Below are positions 1-6,909 of a DNA stretch of 10,201 nt, piece by piece. A program made the position numbers and the translations under genes. Positions within the stretch are counted from its first letter, which is position 1. Every line of letters starts with the position of its first letter. The stretch is from assembly GCA_946007445.1 (NCBI GenBank), contig CAMGAL010000048.1, forward strand, positions 1-10,201, given 5' to 3'. Below the pieces are notes generated by a model. That model saw only the letters and a program-made list of their open reading frames with translations. It was not told where the DNA came from and ran no database searches. The DNA comes from an uncultured Mediterranea sp. (GTDB taxonomy: Bacteria > Bacteroidota > Bacteroidia > Bacteroidales > Bacteroidaceae).

Positions 1-1439
1 TCCTCTACGATGATGTTCTCGAACACCTTGCGCTTGGAGCCCTGCACACGGATGAAGCCGCGAATCATGCGCTGGAACGTGCAACGACGCACCTCGAAGG
101 AGCTGAACGTCACAGCCATACCATTGGAGTACATGTTGGCAAAGTAGTTGCCCGTAGCCTTGCCGTCGCCATAGTTGGTGGCCAGCGGACAGTCGAAGTC
201 GATGTCTTCGAAGATGACGGACTTCACGTTGATGGGTGCATCGGCCTCGCCCGACTGAGGCTGGCGTCCGAACATGAAGTTGCAAGAGAAAGCAGAGCCG
301 TCGGGATTCTTCGACATACCGTTCAGATAGATCTTCGCATTGCCCTTGCCAGCCTGCAGGTCAGCGGGACGGGTGCGGAAGGTGACGCCCTTGCAGAGCA
401 CGGGGTTGGTAGCAAAGTAGTAGGCCTTGCCACCCTCCAACTCGTAGATGGTGCCCTCTACCAGGGAGTTGTCGGCCGTGTAGTCAATGAGAATCTTGTC
501 GAGACACATGGCCTGGTAGTCCACTGCACCGGGGATGGTGTCGCTCGGGTTCACTTCATGTTTCAGTAAGATGGGGTCGCCCGGAATACCGTCGGTACGC
601 ACCGTGCAGGTGTTGTAGATAGCATCTACGTGGATGGGGATGTTGTGATTCTCCGCATTGACCACATAGACGGTGTTCATGTCGAGCCCGTCGATGTCCA
701 CATAGCCACGCTGCTTGTCGGCATCGGTCAGGGTGTACTTCTTCCACTTGTCGGGTACCTTGCCTTCGGGATTGGTAGGGGAAACCGCCACCGAGATGGA
801 GTGTACCACGAAGTTGCCGTCTTCGCCCCCCTCGAAGTGCTCCTTGTAGTCGCCCGGATCGCCCGAAGTGGCATAATTCATGTCGAGGTTCAGACGGAAG
901 GAGGTCTTGGTGATGTCGCCGATGACCACCACGTCGGGGGTGTTGTAGCGGATGTCGGTGTCGAGTCCGAACCAGTCGGCCCAGTGACGTCCGTCGCCAT
1001 AGCCGTACCACTTGGAGTGGTACTCTTCGCCCTTGGTAGAGAGGGTGCGGATGGCGAAGCGGTAGCTGGTGCTGTACTCCAGGTCGCGGAAGGTGAGTTC
1101 CAGCACATCGGGACCCACAATGGTGTCCTTCAGGATGGCGCCGGGAGTCTCCCAGGCCTCGGCCCCGTTGGCCACATTGGCCTGCAGAGCCATCCGAATC
1201 TGATAGCCGGCACAGCCCTTCACGCCGTACCAGTAGAGGTGGATGTCGTTCAGTTCCTCCACGGCACAGGCATAGGGTTCGTCATCGCCCTTGCCCGTGT
1301 TGTGGTCCTTGCGGAACATGGTCATGAACTCGCGCTCGGGCACGGTGCCATCTTCGTTGGTCTCCACGTCATCGTCTTTGCAGGCGTAGAAGCTACCGGC
1401 GAGGAGAGCCATCATTATATATAAGAAATGCTTTTTCAT
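1..1439 (-). CDS. Surface lipoprotein with Fn3-like repeats and a DUF4957/DUF5123-type beta-helix (partial, C-terminus outside window)
   Basis: The frame is open from an ATG at 1439 to the left edge, giving 479 residues with no stop. Residues 1-19 form a short lipoprotein-type signal (MKKHFLYIMMALLAGSFYAC); the lipobox FYAC is imperfect, but Cys20 is followed by KDDD, which resembles the acidic surface-export signal of Bacteroidetes lipoproteins. Two beta-rich Fn3-like modules follow, at about 65-135 (ending YSTSYRFAIRTLS) and 165-285 (ending MNTVYVVNAEN...TVRTDG). From about 310 the pattern becomes that of a right-handed parallel beta-helix: VEGTIYELEGGKAYYF, then short strands such as VKSVIFEDIDFDC and FSSFEVRRCTFQRMIRGF. 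This matches my memory of DUF4957/DUF5123 proteins found beside SusC/SusD pairs. The gene starts 18 bases after the SusD stop, the place usually held by SusE/SusF-type glycan-binding lipoproteins, so cell-surface glycan binding is likely; a polysaccharide-lyase activity is possible but no catalytic residues can be judged. The gene's existence is certain; the family name is moderately sure. Confidence 0.85.
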   Translation of the reverse strand, partial: MKKHFLYIMMALLAGSFYACKDDDVETNEDGTVPEREFMTMFRKDHNTGKGDDEPYACAVEELNDIHLYWYGVKGCAGYQIRMALQANVANGAEAWETPGAILKDTIVGPDVLELTFRDLEYSTSYRFAIRTLSTKGEEYHSKWYGYGDGRHWADWFGLDTDIRYNTPDVVVIGDITKTSFRLNLDMNYATSGDPGDYKEHFEGGEDGNFVVHSISVAVSPTNPEGKVPDKWKKYTLTDADKQRGYVDIDGLDMNTVYVVNAENHNIPIHVDAIYNTCTVRTDGIPGDPILLKHEVNPSDTIPGAVDYQAMCLDKILIDYTADNSLVEGTIYELEGGKAYYFATNPVLCKGVTFRTRPADLQAGKGNAKIYLNGMSKNPDGSAFSCNFMFGRQPQSGEADAPINVKSVIFEDIDFDCPLATNYGDGKATGNYFANMYSNGMAVTFSSFEVRRCTFQRMIRGFIRVQGSKRKVFENIIVE

Positions 1440-1457
1440 AATCGCATGATATAGGGG

Positions 1458-3458
1458 TTAATAACCATAATAGTTCTTGTAAACACCGGCACTACGCTGG
1501 ATGGCATTGTTGGGGAAAGGCAGGATGTAGCGCACGGGAGGCAGGTTGTCGACATTGGGAGTCTCTGCCGCACCGTCGCGGATGACCTTGATGTCGCCGT
1601 TGTCGTAGCCACGGATGAAGCCGAAGAAGGAGTAGAGCATACGGTCTTCGGGATAGCCGGTCTCGCCATTGAACCATCCGTAGAGGTCGGCCTTTTCCCA
1701 ACCGGTCTCGCCCACCATGTTGGGGTCGTCCTTCTTGTCGTAGAGACAGTTCTTGTAGAACTCCAGCACGTTCATGCCGAGGTTGGGGTAGATGCTGGTA
1801 TTGCCCGGATTGGCCACGCCGGTCTTGGAATCCTTGTAATAGACCGAATAGGGAATCTGCTCCCAATCCAATCCATCGTGCTGCCTAATCTGCTCCATGT
1901 CCATCGAGGACTCGCCGTTCATGGCCACGCCGTAGTAGCGCATGAAGCTCCAATAGACCTCCTCGCTGTAGAGGTTGTTGCGCACGAGGTCGCGCCAACG
2001 CATGTTCTCGCCGGCAAACTCGAACTTGCGCTCGTCGAGCACCGCCTTGAGGAAGCTCTCCTTGGAGCCGCTGACCGACTGGAGGTACTCCTCCACCTTG
2101 CCCGCATCGGCAAAGGCACGACTACGCACCTGACGCAGGGCATCGATGGCCTTGGCACCGTGGGCACCGCCTACACCATTCTCCACCTCATTGACAGCCT
2201 CAGCATACATCAGCAGCACGTCGGCATAGCGCATCAGGGGGTAGTTGATGCCGGTGTTGCCCTGACTGTTGGTGCCGAGAGTGGTGGTAGCCCAGAGCTT
2301 GGACCACTTGTTGTTGTGCACGGTGCGGTCGTTGCGGAGCTTGGGTACACCCTCGTAGGTGTAGTACCACAGGCCGTTGACGTAGTCGCGACGCAGGTCG
2401 TCTTCATCGAAGAAGTAGCGGTAGAGGGCGCTCAAACGAGCGTTGCCCTTACATTCACCCCAGATGTTGGTACCCATGGTGTTGCCCTCATAGAGGTCGC
2501 TGGAGGGGCCGTGGATGTAGCCGATATTGCCCGTGGAGTTCTTGCCGAAGGGAATCTCGAAGATGGGGTCGTCGTTGTTGACCACCACGTAGTTGCACTC
2601 GTTGATGAAGACCTGACGATAAGGCAGGTTGAGCGCGTGCTTGCCGCAGCTGATGACCGAATCGGCATACTGCAGAGCGGTCTCGTAGAAAGCCTTGTAG
2701 TTGGCCGGACGCTGCATGGAGCCGTAGCTCTTGGGGTTACCCGTGTCGGGACGGAGCGAGTAGCCGCCTGCCGTCAGTGCCAGACGGGAGATCATGGCCC
2801 AGCAGAACTCCTTGCTGACACGCTCTACGCCATCACCCAGGTCGGAAGCAAACTTCATGGTGGGAGCAGCCTGCTTGAGGTCATCAATCAGTGTCTGCTG
2901 CACCTTCTCGCGGTCGGTGACGGGCAGCAGCATGGCTTCGTTGCTCTCAGCGCCTGCTACGGGAGAGAGAGCAAAGGGTACATCGCCAAACATCACGACC
3001 AGGTCGTGGTAGAAGACGGCACGCAGCACCTTGGCCTCGCCCATCATCTGGTTCAGCTCTTCGTCACCGGCCTTGTAGAGGTCGCTCTGCTCCAGCTGGT
3101 AGATGAAGTTGTTGGCATACTCCACGCCCTTGTAAGCCGCATTCCAGGCCTTCTCGATTTCACCACCCAGCGGGGTGCAGTCGAAGCGGCGGTAGCTGTT
3201 GTTGGTAGCCACGTCGTTGGTATAGACAGCCATATCGACATCGCTGTTGTAGCAGAAGGTACTCAGGTAGGCACCTCCGTAGGTGTCGCCGCTCAGCAGC
3301 TGGGCATAGACACCGTTCAGAGCGCGGTTGATTTCGGTCTTGTCGTTGAACACATAGTCGTTCTCGTACTTGGAGGGAGCATCCACATCGAGGAAATCGC
3401 TGCACGATGTGAGTCCCGCCAGCAGCAGACCGCTGTATAATAGATTCTTGATTTTCAT
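1458..3458 (-). CDS. SusD/RagB-family nutrient-binding outer-membrane lipoprotein
   Basis: The 666-residue product is a SusD-type lipoprotein that should cap the SusC barrel at the cell surface and bind the target glycan. The signal peptide ends in a canonical lipobox, LTSC, with the lipidated Cys at residue 19 followed by SDFLD, as in most SusD proteins. Family hallmarks include TEINRALNGVYAQL near the N-terminus, YPLMRYADVLLMYAEA at 406-421, FEFAGENMRWRDLVR at 479-493 (the usual 'GxRWxDL' block) and RYILPFP near the C-terminus. It is longer than classical SusD (about 550 residues), with extra sequence at roughly 530-640. I chose the ATG at 3458; a TTG four codons upstream (3470) is in frame but would only add MQKT before the basic signal-peptide start. 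The gene begins 24 bases after the stop of the SusC-like gene and is co-transcribed with it by all appearances. The binding specificity cannot be read from sequence. Confidence 0.96.
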   Translation of the reverse strand: MKIKNLLYSGLLLAGLTSCSDFLDVDAPSKYENDYVFNDKTEINRALNGVYAQLLSGDTYGGAYLSTFCYNSDVDMAVYTNDVATNNSYRRFDCTPLGGEIEKAWNAAYKGVEYANNFIYQLEQSDLYKAGDEELNQMMGEAKVLRAVFYHDLVVMFGDVPFALSPVAGAESNEAMLLPVTDREKVQQTLIDDLKQAAPTMKFASDLGDGVERVSKEFCWAMISRLALTAGGYSLRPDTGNPKSYGSMQRPANYKAFYETALQYADSVISCGKHALNLPYRQVFINECNYVVVNNDDPIFEIPFGKNSTGNIGYIHGPSSDLYEGNTMGTNIWGECKGNARLSALYRYFFDEDDLRRDYVNGLWYYTYEGVPKLRNDRTVHNNKWSKLWATTTLGTNSQGNTGINYPLMRYADVLLMYAEAVNEVENGVGGAHGAKAIDALRQVRSRAFADAGKVEEYLQSVSGSKESFLKAVLDERKFEFAGENMRWRDLVRNNLYSEEVYWSFMRYYGVAMNGESSMDMEQIRQHDGLDWEQIPYSVYYKDSKTGVANPGNTSIYPNLGMNVLEFYKNCLYDKKDDPNMVGETGWEKADLYGWFNGETGYPEDRMLYSFFGFIRGYDNGDIKVIRDGAAETPNVDNLPPVRYILPFPNNAIQRSAGVYKNYYGY

Positions 3459-3482
3459 CGTTTTCTGCAATTAAGTTTCTGA

Positions 3483-6400
3483 TTAGAAAGTGATGTTCGT
3501 ACCGAAGACGAAGCTGCGGCTGCGCGGATAGCGGTTGTAGTCCATGCCGCAGGTCAGGCCGGTCTGCACGTCCACCTCGGGGTCATAGCCGGAGTAACCG
3601 GTAATGATGAAGAGGTTGGAAGCGCTGGCATAGAGACGCAGCTTGCTCAGTCCCCACTTCTTGGTGAGCTTCGAGGGGAAGGTGTAGCCCACTGTGACAT
3701 CCTGACAGCGCAGGAAGGAGCCGTCCTCGATGAAGTAGGAATGCGTCACCTTGTTCACCACGTCGGTGGGGTTCCAGAGGGTCACACCCTCGTTGGCAGC
3801 GCGATAGACGTCCACGGTGTTGTCAATCCAGTAGTTCTTGTAGTAGTTGTCGCCATCGGCCGGGTTGAAGTAGTGCCAGCTGTCGCGGAACTTGGAGAGC
3901 ACGTTGTAGAACTTGTTCTTGTTGCCCTCGGACGAAGAGAGCTGGTAGGCCGTAGCGTTGTTCACATCGAAGTCAATCATGTAGTTGAAGTTGATGGTGA
4001 AGTCCAAATCCTTGTAGGAGCCGCTGAATCCGAAACCGCCCTGATACTTGGGGTTGGTGTTGCCGATGACGGTACGGTCGCGTTCGTCAATCACGCCGTC
4101 GTCGTTCAGGTCCTTGAACTTGATCTTGCCCGGCAGGGTGGCGCTACCCGAGTTGCTGTCGTTGTAGACCATGTTCTGCACAGTGCCCTCCTTGGGGATG
4201 GCCAGGAAGTTCTGGTTGGGGTCGAAGTCGAACTCGTCCATGGAGTAGAGGCCGTCGTAGACGAAGCCGTAGATGAGGCCTACCTGGTCGCCCACGCGGA
4301 GGCAGTAGTCGTTGTAGCTGGACTTCCAGCGGTCGTTCTGGTCCCAGATGACATCATCCGTGCCGTTCAGCTTGTCCACCACCATCTTGTTGAAGCCGAA
4401 GGTGAGGTTACCGCTCAGGACGTAGTCCTTGCCGCGCAGGATGTCGCCGTTGATGGAGAGTTCGAAGCCCTTGTTGGTCACCTGACCCACGTTGCGCATC
4501 TGCTTGGTGTAGCCCGACACGGTGGGCACGTCGCTCCAGTAGAGCAGGTCCTTGGTGGTGTTCCAGTAGAACTCGGGAGTGATGGTGAGTCGGTCGTTGA
4601 AGAAGCCCAGGTCGAGGGCTACGTTGCGAGTCAGAGTCGTTTCCCACTTGATTTTTGTGTTGGGATAGGTCTTGCCATCGCCCATGCCGTACCACTGCTC
4701 GCCGTTCTCGGTAGACTCGCCGAAAGCGGGGCCGCTGGTGGAGTTGACCTGATAGAGGTAGCGCCACAGGTCGTCGTCGATGCGGTTGTTACCGGCCATA
4801 CCGATGGCGGCACGCAGCTTGAGGTTGCTGATGAGGGGGTTGTCCTCCAGGAAGCCCTCCTTGGTCAGCACCCAAGCGCCCGACACCGAGGGGAAGTAGC
4901 CCCACTGCTCGCCGGGAGCGAACTTGGTACTGCCGTCGGCACGCATCGTGACGCTCAGCAGGTACTTGTGGTCGTAGTTATAGTTGGCCTGTCCAAAGAA
5001 GGAGGCCGTACGCTCGGGGCTGGAGAGGGATGTGGTGGCCTCCCAGGGTTTGCCGAGGTTCATGTTGTTCAGGGCCTTGTTGGCCGAGATGTTGCGGGGG
5101 AAATAGCGGTTCTTCATGTAGTTCTCCTTCACCTGACGGCTCTGCACCTCCTGACCCAGCAGGAACGAGAAGTTGTGCAGGTGGTCGATGTCGAAGTTGT
5201 AGGCAGCCGTATTGGTCCACATGAACTTCTCCGTGCGCTTGTTCTTGATGTAGGCCACAGGGAGCTTGTTCTGCGCCTGGCCCTCACTGGTCATGGCGCC
5301 GTAGAAGCGGTTCTCGTCGTAGAAGGAGATGAAGTGTACGCCCTCGGTGCGGAGCGTCAGTCCCTTGATAGGCTTCCACTCCAGGGCCAGCTGGTTGGTG
5401 TAGCCGTAGGAGTGCTTCTTCAAGGTGTTCTCCTGGATGTCGTTCTTCGGGTTGGTGTACTCGAAGATGGCCTCATCGTCGGGGTCAACCGTAGCAGGAT
5501 CCCAGAAAGCGAACTCGCGCAGACCGTTGGTGGGACGATAGCGCAGCACGTCGATGATACCGCCCGTGCCCACCTTATCGCCACCGGCACCGGTGTCGCG
5601 ACGGTAGGAGACCTTGGGGTTGTACTGCAGCGAGAGGTTCTTGGAGAGCTGGGCGTTGAGCTTCACGTTGAGGTTGGTGCGACGCACGCCACTGCCCATG
5701 ATGATACCCTTGTCTTCGCTCTGCGTCAGCGAGATGTTGAAGCGGAACTTCTCCGTACCGCCACCCACCGAGACGTTGGTCTGGTAGTTGAGCGGATTCT
5801 CGCCCATCACCTCGTCCTGCCAGTCGTGCGTGGTGGCACGGCGGTAGATGTCCAGGTCCATGGGGTTGCCGAAGTTGGCACGGAAGTACTTGGCCTCCGT
5901 ACTGCGGTTGTTGCCCGTGGCCGTTGCCCAGTCGTACTGATAGTCCACGAAGTCGTAGGCGTTCATCAGGTCGAGCTTGCGGGAGAGGTGACTGGTGGAG
6001 AGCTGTGCGTTGAGGTTGACCGTCACCTTGCCCTCCTTGGCGCTCTTGGTGGTGACCACCACTACGCCGTTACCACCCTTGGCACCATAGATAGCGGTGA
6101 GGGAGGCATCCTTCAGCACGTCGATGCTCTGGATGTCCGAGGGGGGAATGTCGTTGATGTTGTCCGTCTGGAAGCCATCGACGATGTAGAGCGGGTCGTT
6201 GCTCTGCGTCACCGACGTACCTCCACGTACACGGATGTTGATGTCGGCACCCGGAGCACCATCGACCGTAGTGACCTGCACACCGGCAATCTTACCCTGC
6301 AGAGCCACAGCAGCCGAAGTGACGGGCACAGCAGCCAGCTTGGCACCCGACACGGAGCCGACCGAACCGGTCAGGTCCTTGCGGGCCTTGCTGCCACCGT

Positions 6401-6746
6401 AGCCGATGACCACGACCTCCTCCAGCGCCTGGGAGTCGTCTTTCAATGTAATCTTCAATTCTTTTCCGGCCTGGGGCATCACCTCCTGCGTCTCCATACC
6501 GACATACGAAATGACCAGTGCCTTGCCTTTGGGCAACGACAGCGAGAAGTTACCATCAATGTCGGTAATCGTGCCGTTGGAGGCATTGCCTTTCTCCACT
6601 ACAGAGGCACCTATCACGGTCTCGCCCGTGGCATCGAGCACGGTACCCTTCACTGTAATGTTTTGAGCAAACAGACCGATTGGCACCATCAAGAACAATG
6701 AGAGCCAAAGCAGCAATCTGCCCTTTCTACTTAATTCAAGCTTCAT
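3483..6746 (-). CDS. SusC/RagA-family TonB-linked outer-membrane transporter
   Basis: The 1087-residue product is the TonB-dependent barrel that imports glycan fragments delivered by its SusD partner. Residues 1-27 are a signal peptide ending GLFA before Gln28. A carboxypeptidase-regulatory-like beta-sandwich follows (about 29-100: ITVKGTVLDATGETVIGASV, DIDGNFSL, ISYVGMETQEV). Next come the region holding the TonB-box-like LEEVVVIGYG (109-117) and the plug domain (about 121-236, with VALQGKIAGVQV, IRVRGG, DPLYIVDG, IDVLKDASLTAIYGAKGGNGVVVVTT). The rest is beta-barrel ending in an aromatic residue (FGTNITF), as expected for BAM-assembled porins. There is no N-terminal STN domain, which argues against control through an ECF sigma/anti-sigma pair. 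The frame extends 19 codons further upstream to a GTG at 6803, but the ATG at 6746 directly precedes the signal peptide (MKLELSRKGRLLLWLSL) and is preferred. The SusD gene follows after 24 bases. Confidence 0.97.
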   Translation of the reverse strand: MKLELSRKGRLLLWLSLFLMVPIGLFAQNITVKGTVLDATGETVIGASVVEKGNASNGTITDIDGNFSLSLPKGKALVISYVGMETQEVMPQAGKELKITLKDDSQALEEVVVIGYGGSKARKDLTGSVGSVSGAKLAAVPVTSAAVALQGKIAGVQVTTVDGAPGADINIRVRGGTSVTQSNDPLYIVDGFQTDNINDIPPSDIQSIDVLKDASLTAIYGAKGGNGVVVVTTKSAKEGKVTVNLNAQLSTSHLSRKLDLMNAYDFVDYQYDWATATGNNRSTEAKYFRANFGNPMDLDIYRRATTHDWQDEVMGENPLNYQTNVSVGGGTEKFRFNISLTQSEDKGIIMGSGVRRTNLNVKLNAQLSKNLSLQYNPKVSYRRDTGAGGDKVGTGGIIDVLRYRPTNGLREFAFWDPATVDPDDEAIFEYTNPKNDIQENTLKKHSYGYTNQLALEWKPIKGLTLRTEGVHFISFYDENRFYGAMTSEGQAQNKLPVAYIKNKRTEKFMWTNTAAYNFDIDHLHNFSFLLGQEVQSRQVKENYMKNRYFPRNISANKALNNMNLGKPWEATTSLSSPERTASFFGQANYNYDHKYLLSVTMRADGSTKFAPGEQWGYFPSVSGAWVLTKEGFLEDNPLISNLKLRAAIGMAGNNRIDDDLWRYLYQVNSTSGPAFGESTENGEQWYGMGDGKTYPNTKIKWETTLTRNVALDLGFFNDRLTITPEFYWNTTKDLLYWSDVPTVSGYTKQMRNVGQVTNKGFELSINGDILRGKDYVLSGNLTFGFNKMVVDKLNGTDDVIWDQNDRWKSSYNDYCLRVGDQVGLIYGFVYDGLYSMDEFDFDPNQNFLAIPKEGTVQNMVYNDSNSGSATLPGKIKFKDLNDDGVIDERDRTVIGNTNPKYQGGFGFSGSYKDLDFTINFNYMIDFDVNNATAYQLSSSEGNKNKFYNVLSKFRDSWHYFNPADGDNYYKNYWIDNTVDVYRAANEGVTLWNPTDVVNKVTHSYFIEDGSFLRCQDVTVGYTFPSKLTKKWGLSKLRLYASASNLFIITGYSGYDPEVDVQTGLTCGMDYNRYPRSRSFVFGTNITF

Positions 6747-6779
6747 AATAGCATTACTTTGGTTAAACAATAAAATAAA

Positions 6780-6799
6780 TTCAGTTTCTATCAACTGAA
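6780..6799 (-). other. Small hairpin in the 5' leader of the SusC-like gene
   Basis: In the minus-strand leader, TTCAGTT and AACTGAA form a perfect 7-base-pair stem with the 6-base loop GATAGA. It lies 33 bases upstream of the ATG at 6746, inside a leader of about 90 bases if the predicted -7 box is right. There is no U-run directly after it that would make it a strong intrinsic terminator, though A/U-rich sequence follows. It may influence stability or translation of the susC mRNA, or be chance. Confidence 0.35.
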
Positions 6800-6841
6800 A
6801 CACGATGAACGGCTTTCATAGTATGTGTCCATAGCATTTCG

Positions 6842-6866
6842 GGTGCAAATATCGAGACTCTGCACC
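6842..6866. promoter_or_regulatory. Dyad GGTGCA-N13-TGCACC enclosing the susC-like -7 box
   Basis: Perfect 6-base inverted arms lie at 6842-6847 and 6861-6866 with 13 bases between them. The predicted -7 element of the SusC-like gene overlaps one arm and the spacer, so a dimeric protein bound here could block the promoter. The GH95 promoter has no equivalent dyad. A chance origin is quite possible. Confidence 0.3.
6846..6853 (-). promoter_or_regulatory. Predicted -7 promoter element of the SusC/SusD operon
   Basis: The minus strand reads GATATTTG, a one-base departure from the Bacteroidetes -7 consensus TAnnTTTG, followed by C. Transcription would begin a few bases downstream, near 6838-6841, giving a leader of about 90 bases before the ATG at 6746. 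No TTG is seen at the -33 position, which suggests dependence on an activator. The spacing to the upstream 19-base element (31 bases) is identical to that at the GH95 promoter, and this supports the assignment. Confidence 0.6.
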
Positions 6867-6884
6867 ACATGGATGGGGATAATT

Positions 6885-6903
6885 TATCGCAAAAGGTGGA
6901 AAA
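6885..6903 (-). promoter_or_regulatory. Candidate operator, copy 1 (upstream of the SusC-like gene)
   Basis: Read on the minus strand this is TTTTCCACCTTTTGCGATA, which matches copy 2 at 9478-9496 at 18 of 19 positions. It contains two TTTT(C/G)C half-sites nine bases apart, so it looks like a direct-repeat site. It ends exactly 31 bases before the predicted -7 box of the SusC-like gene and begins 6 bases after the GH95 stop codon. Same orientation and same distance at two promoters of one PUL make an activator-binding site the best reading. The binding protein is unknown. Confidence 0.65.
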
Positions 6904-6909
6904 AATCTA

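Noticed and set aside
630..1424. A 264-codon open frame on the plus strand opposite the beta-helix lipoprotein gene
   Set aside because: It is the codon-phase shadow of the partial minus-strand gene, which has a signal peptide, repeats and correct operon spacing.
1878..3440. A 520-codon open frame on the plus strand opposite the SusD-like gene
   Set aside because: Same codon-phase antisense effect as over the SusC-like gene; no plausible start signals and no domain.
3741..6701. A 986-codon open frame on the plus strand opposite the SusC-like gene
   Set aside because: It is in codon-on-codon antisense phase with the SusC-like gene. Stops in that frame arise only opposite TTA, CTA and TCA codons, which this G+C-rich gene nearly avoids. 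Its translation is low-complexity (rich in V, H, L, G, E) and has no recognisable domain. The sense strand is a complete, clearly identified transporter.
6747..6803. A 19-codon N-terminal extension of the SusC-like protein from a GTG at 6803
   Set aside because: It would put a long A/U-rich-coded stretch before a normal signal peptide; the ATG at 6746 gives a standard SusC N-terminus.
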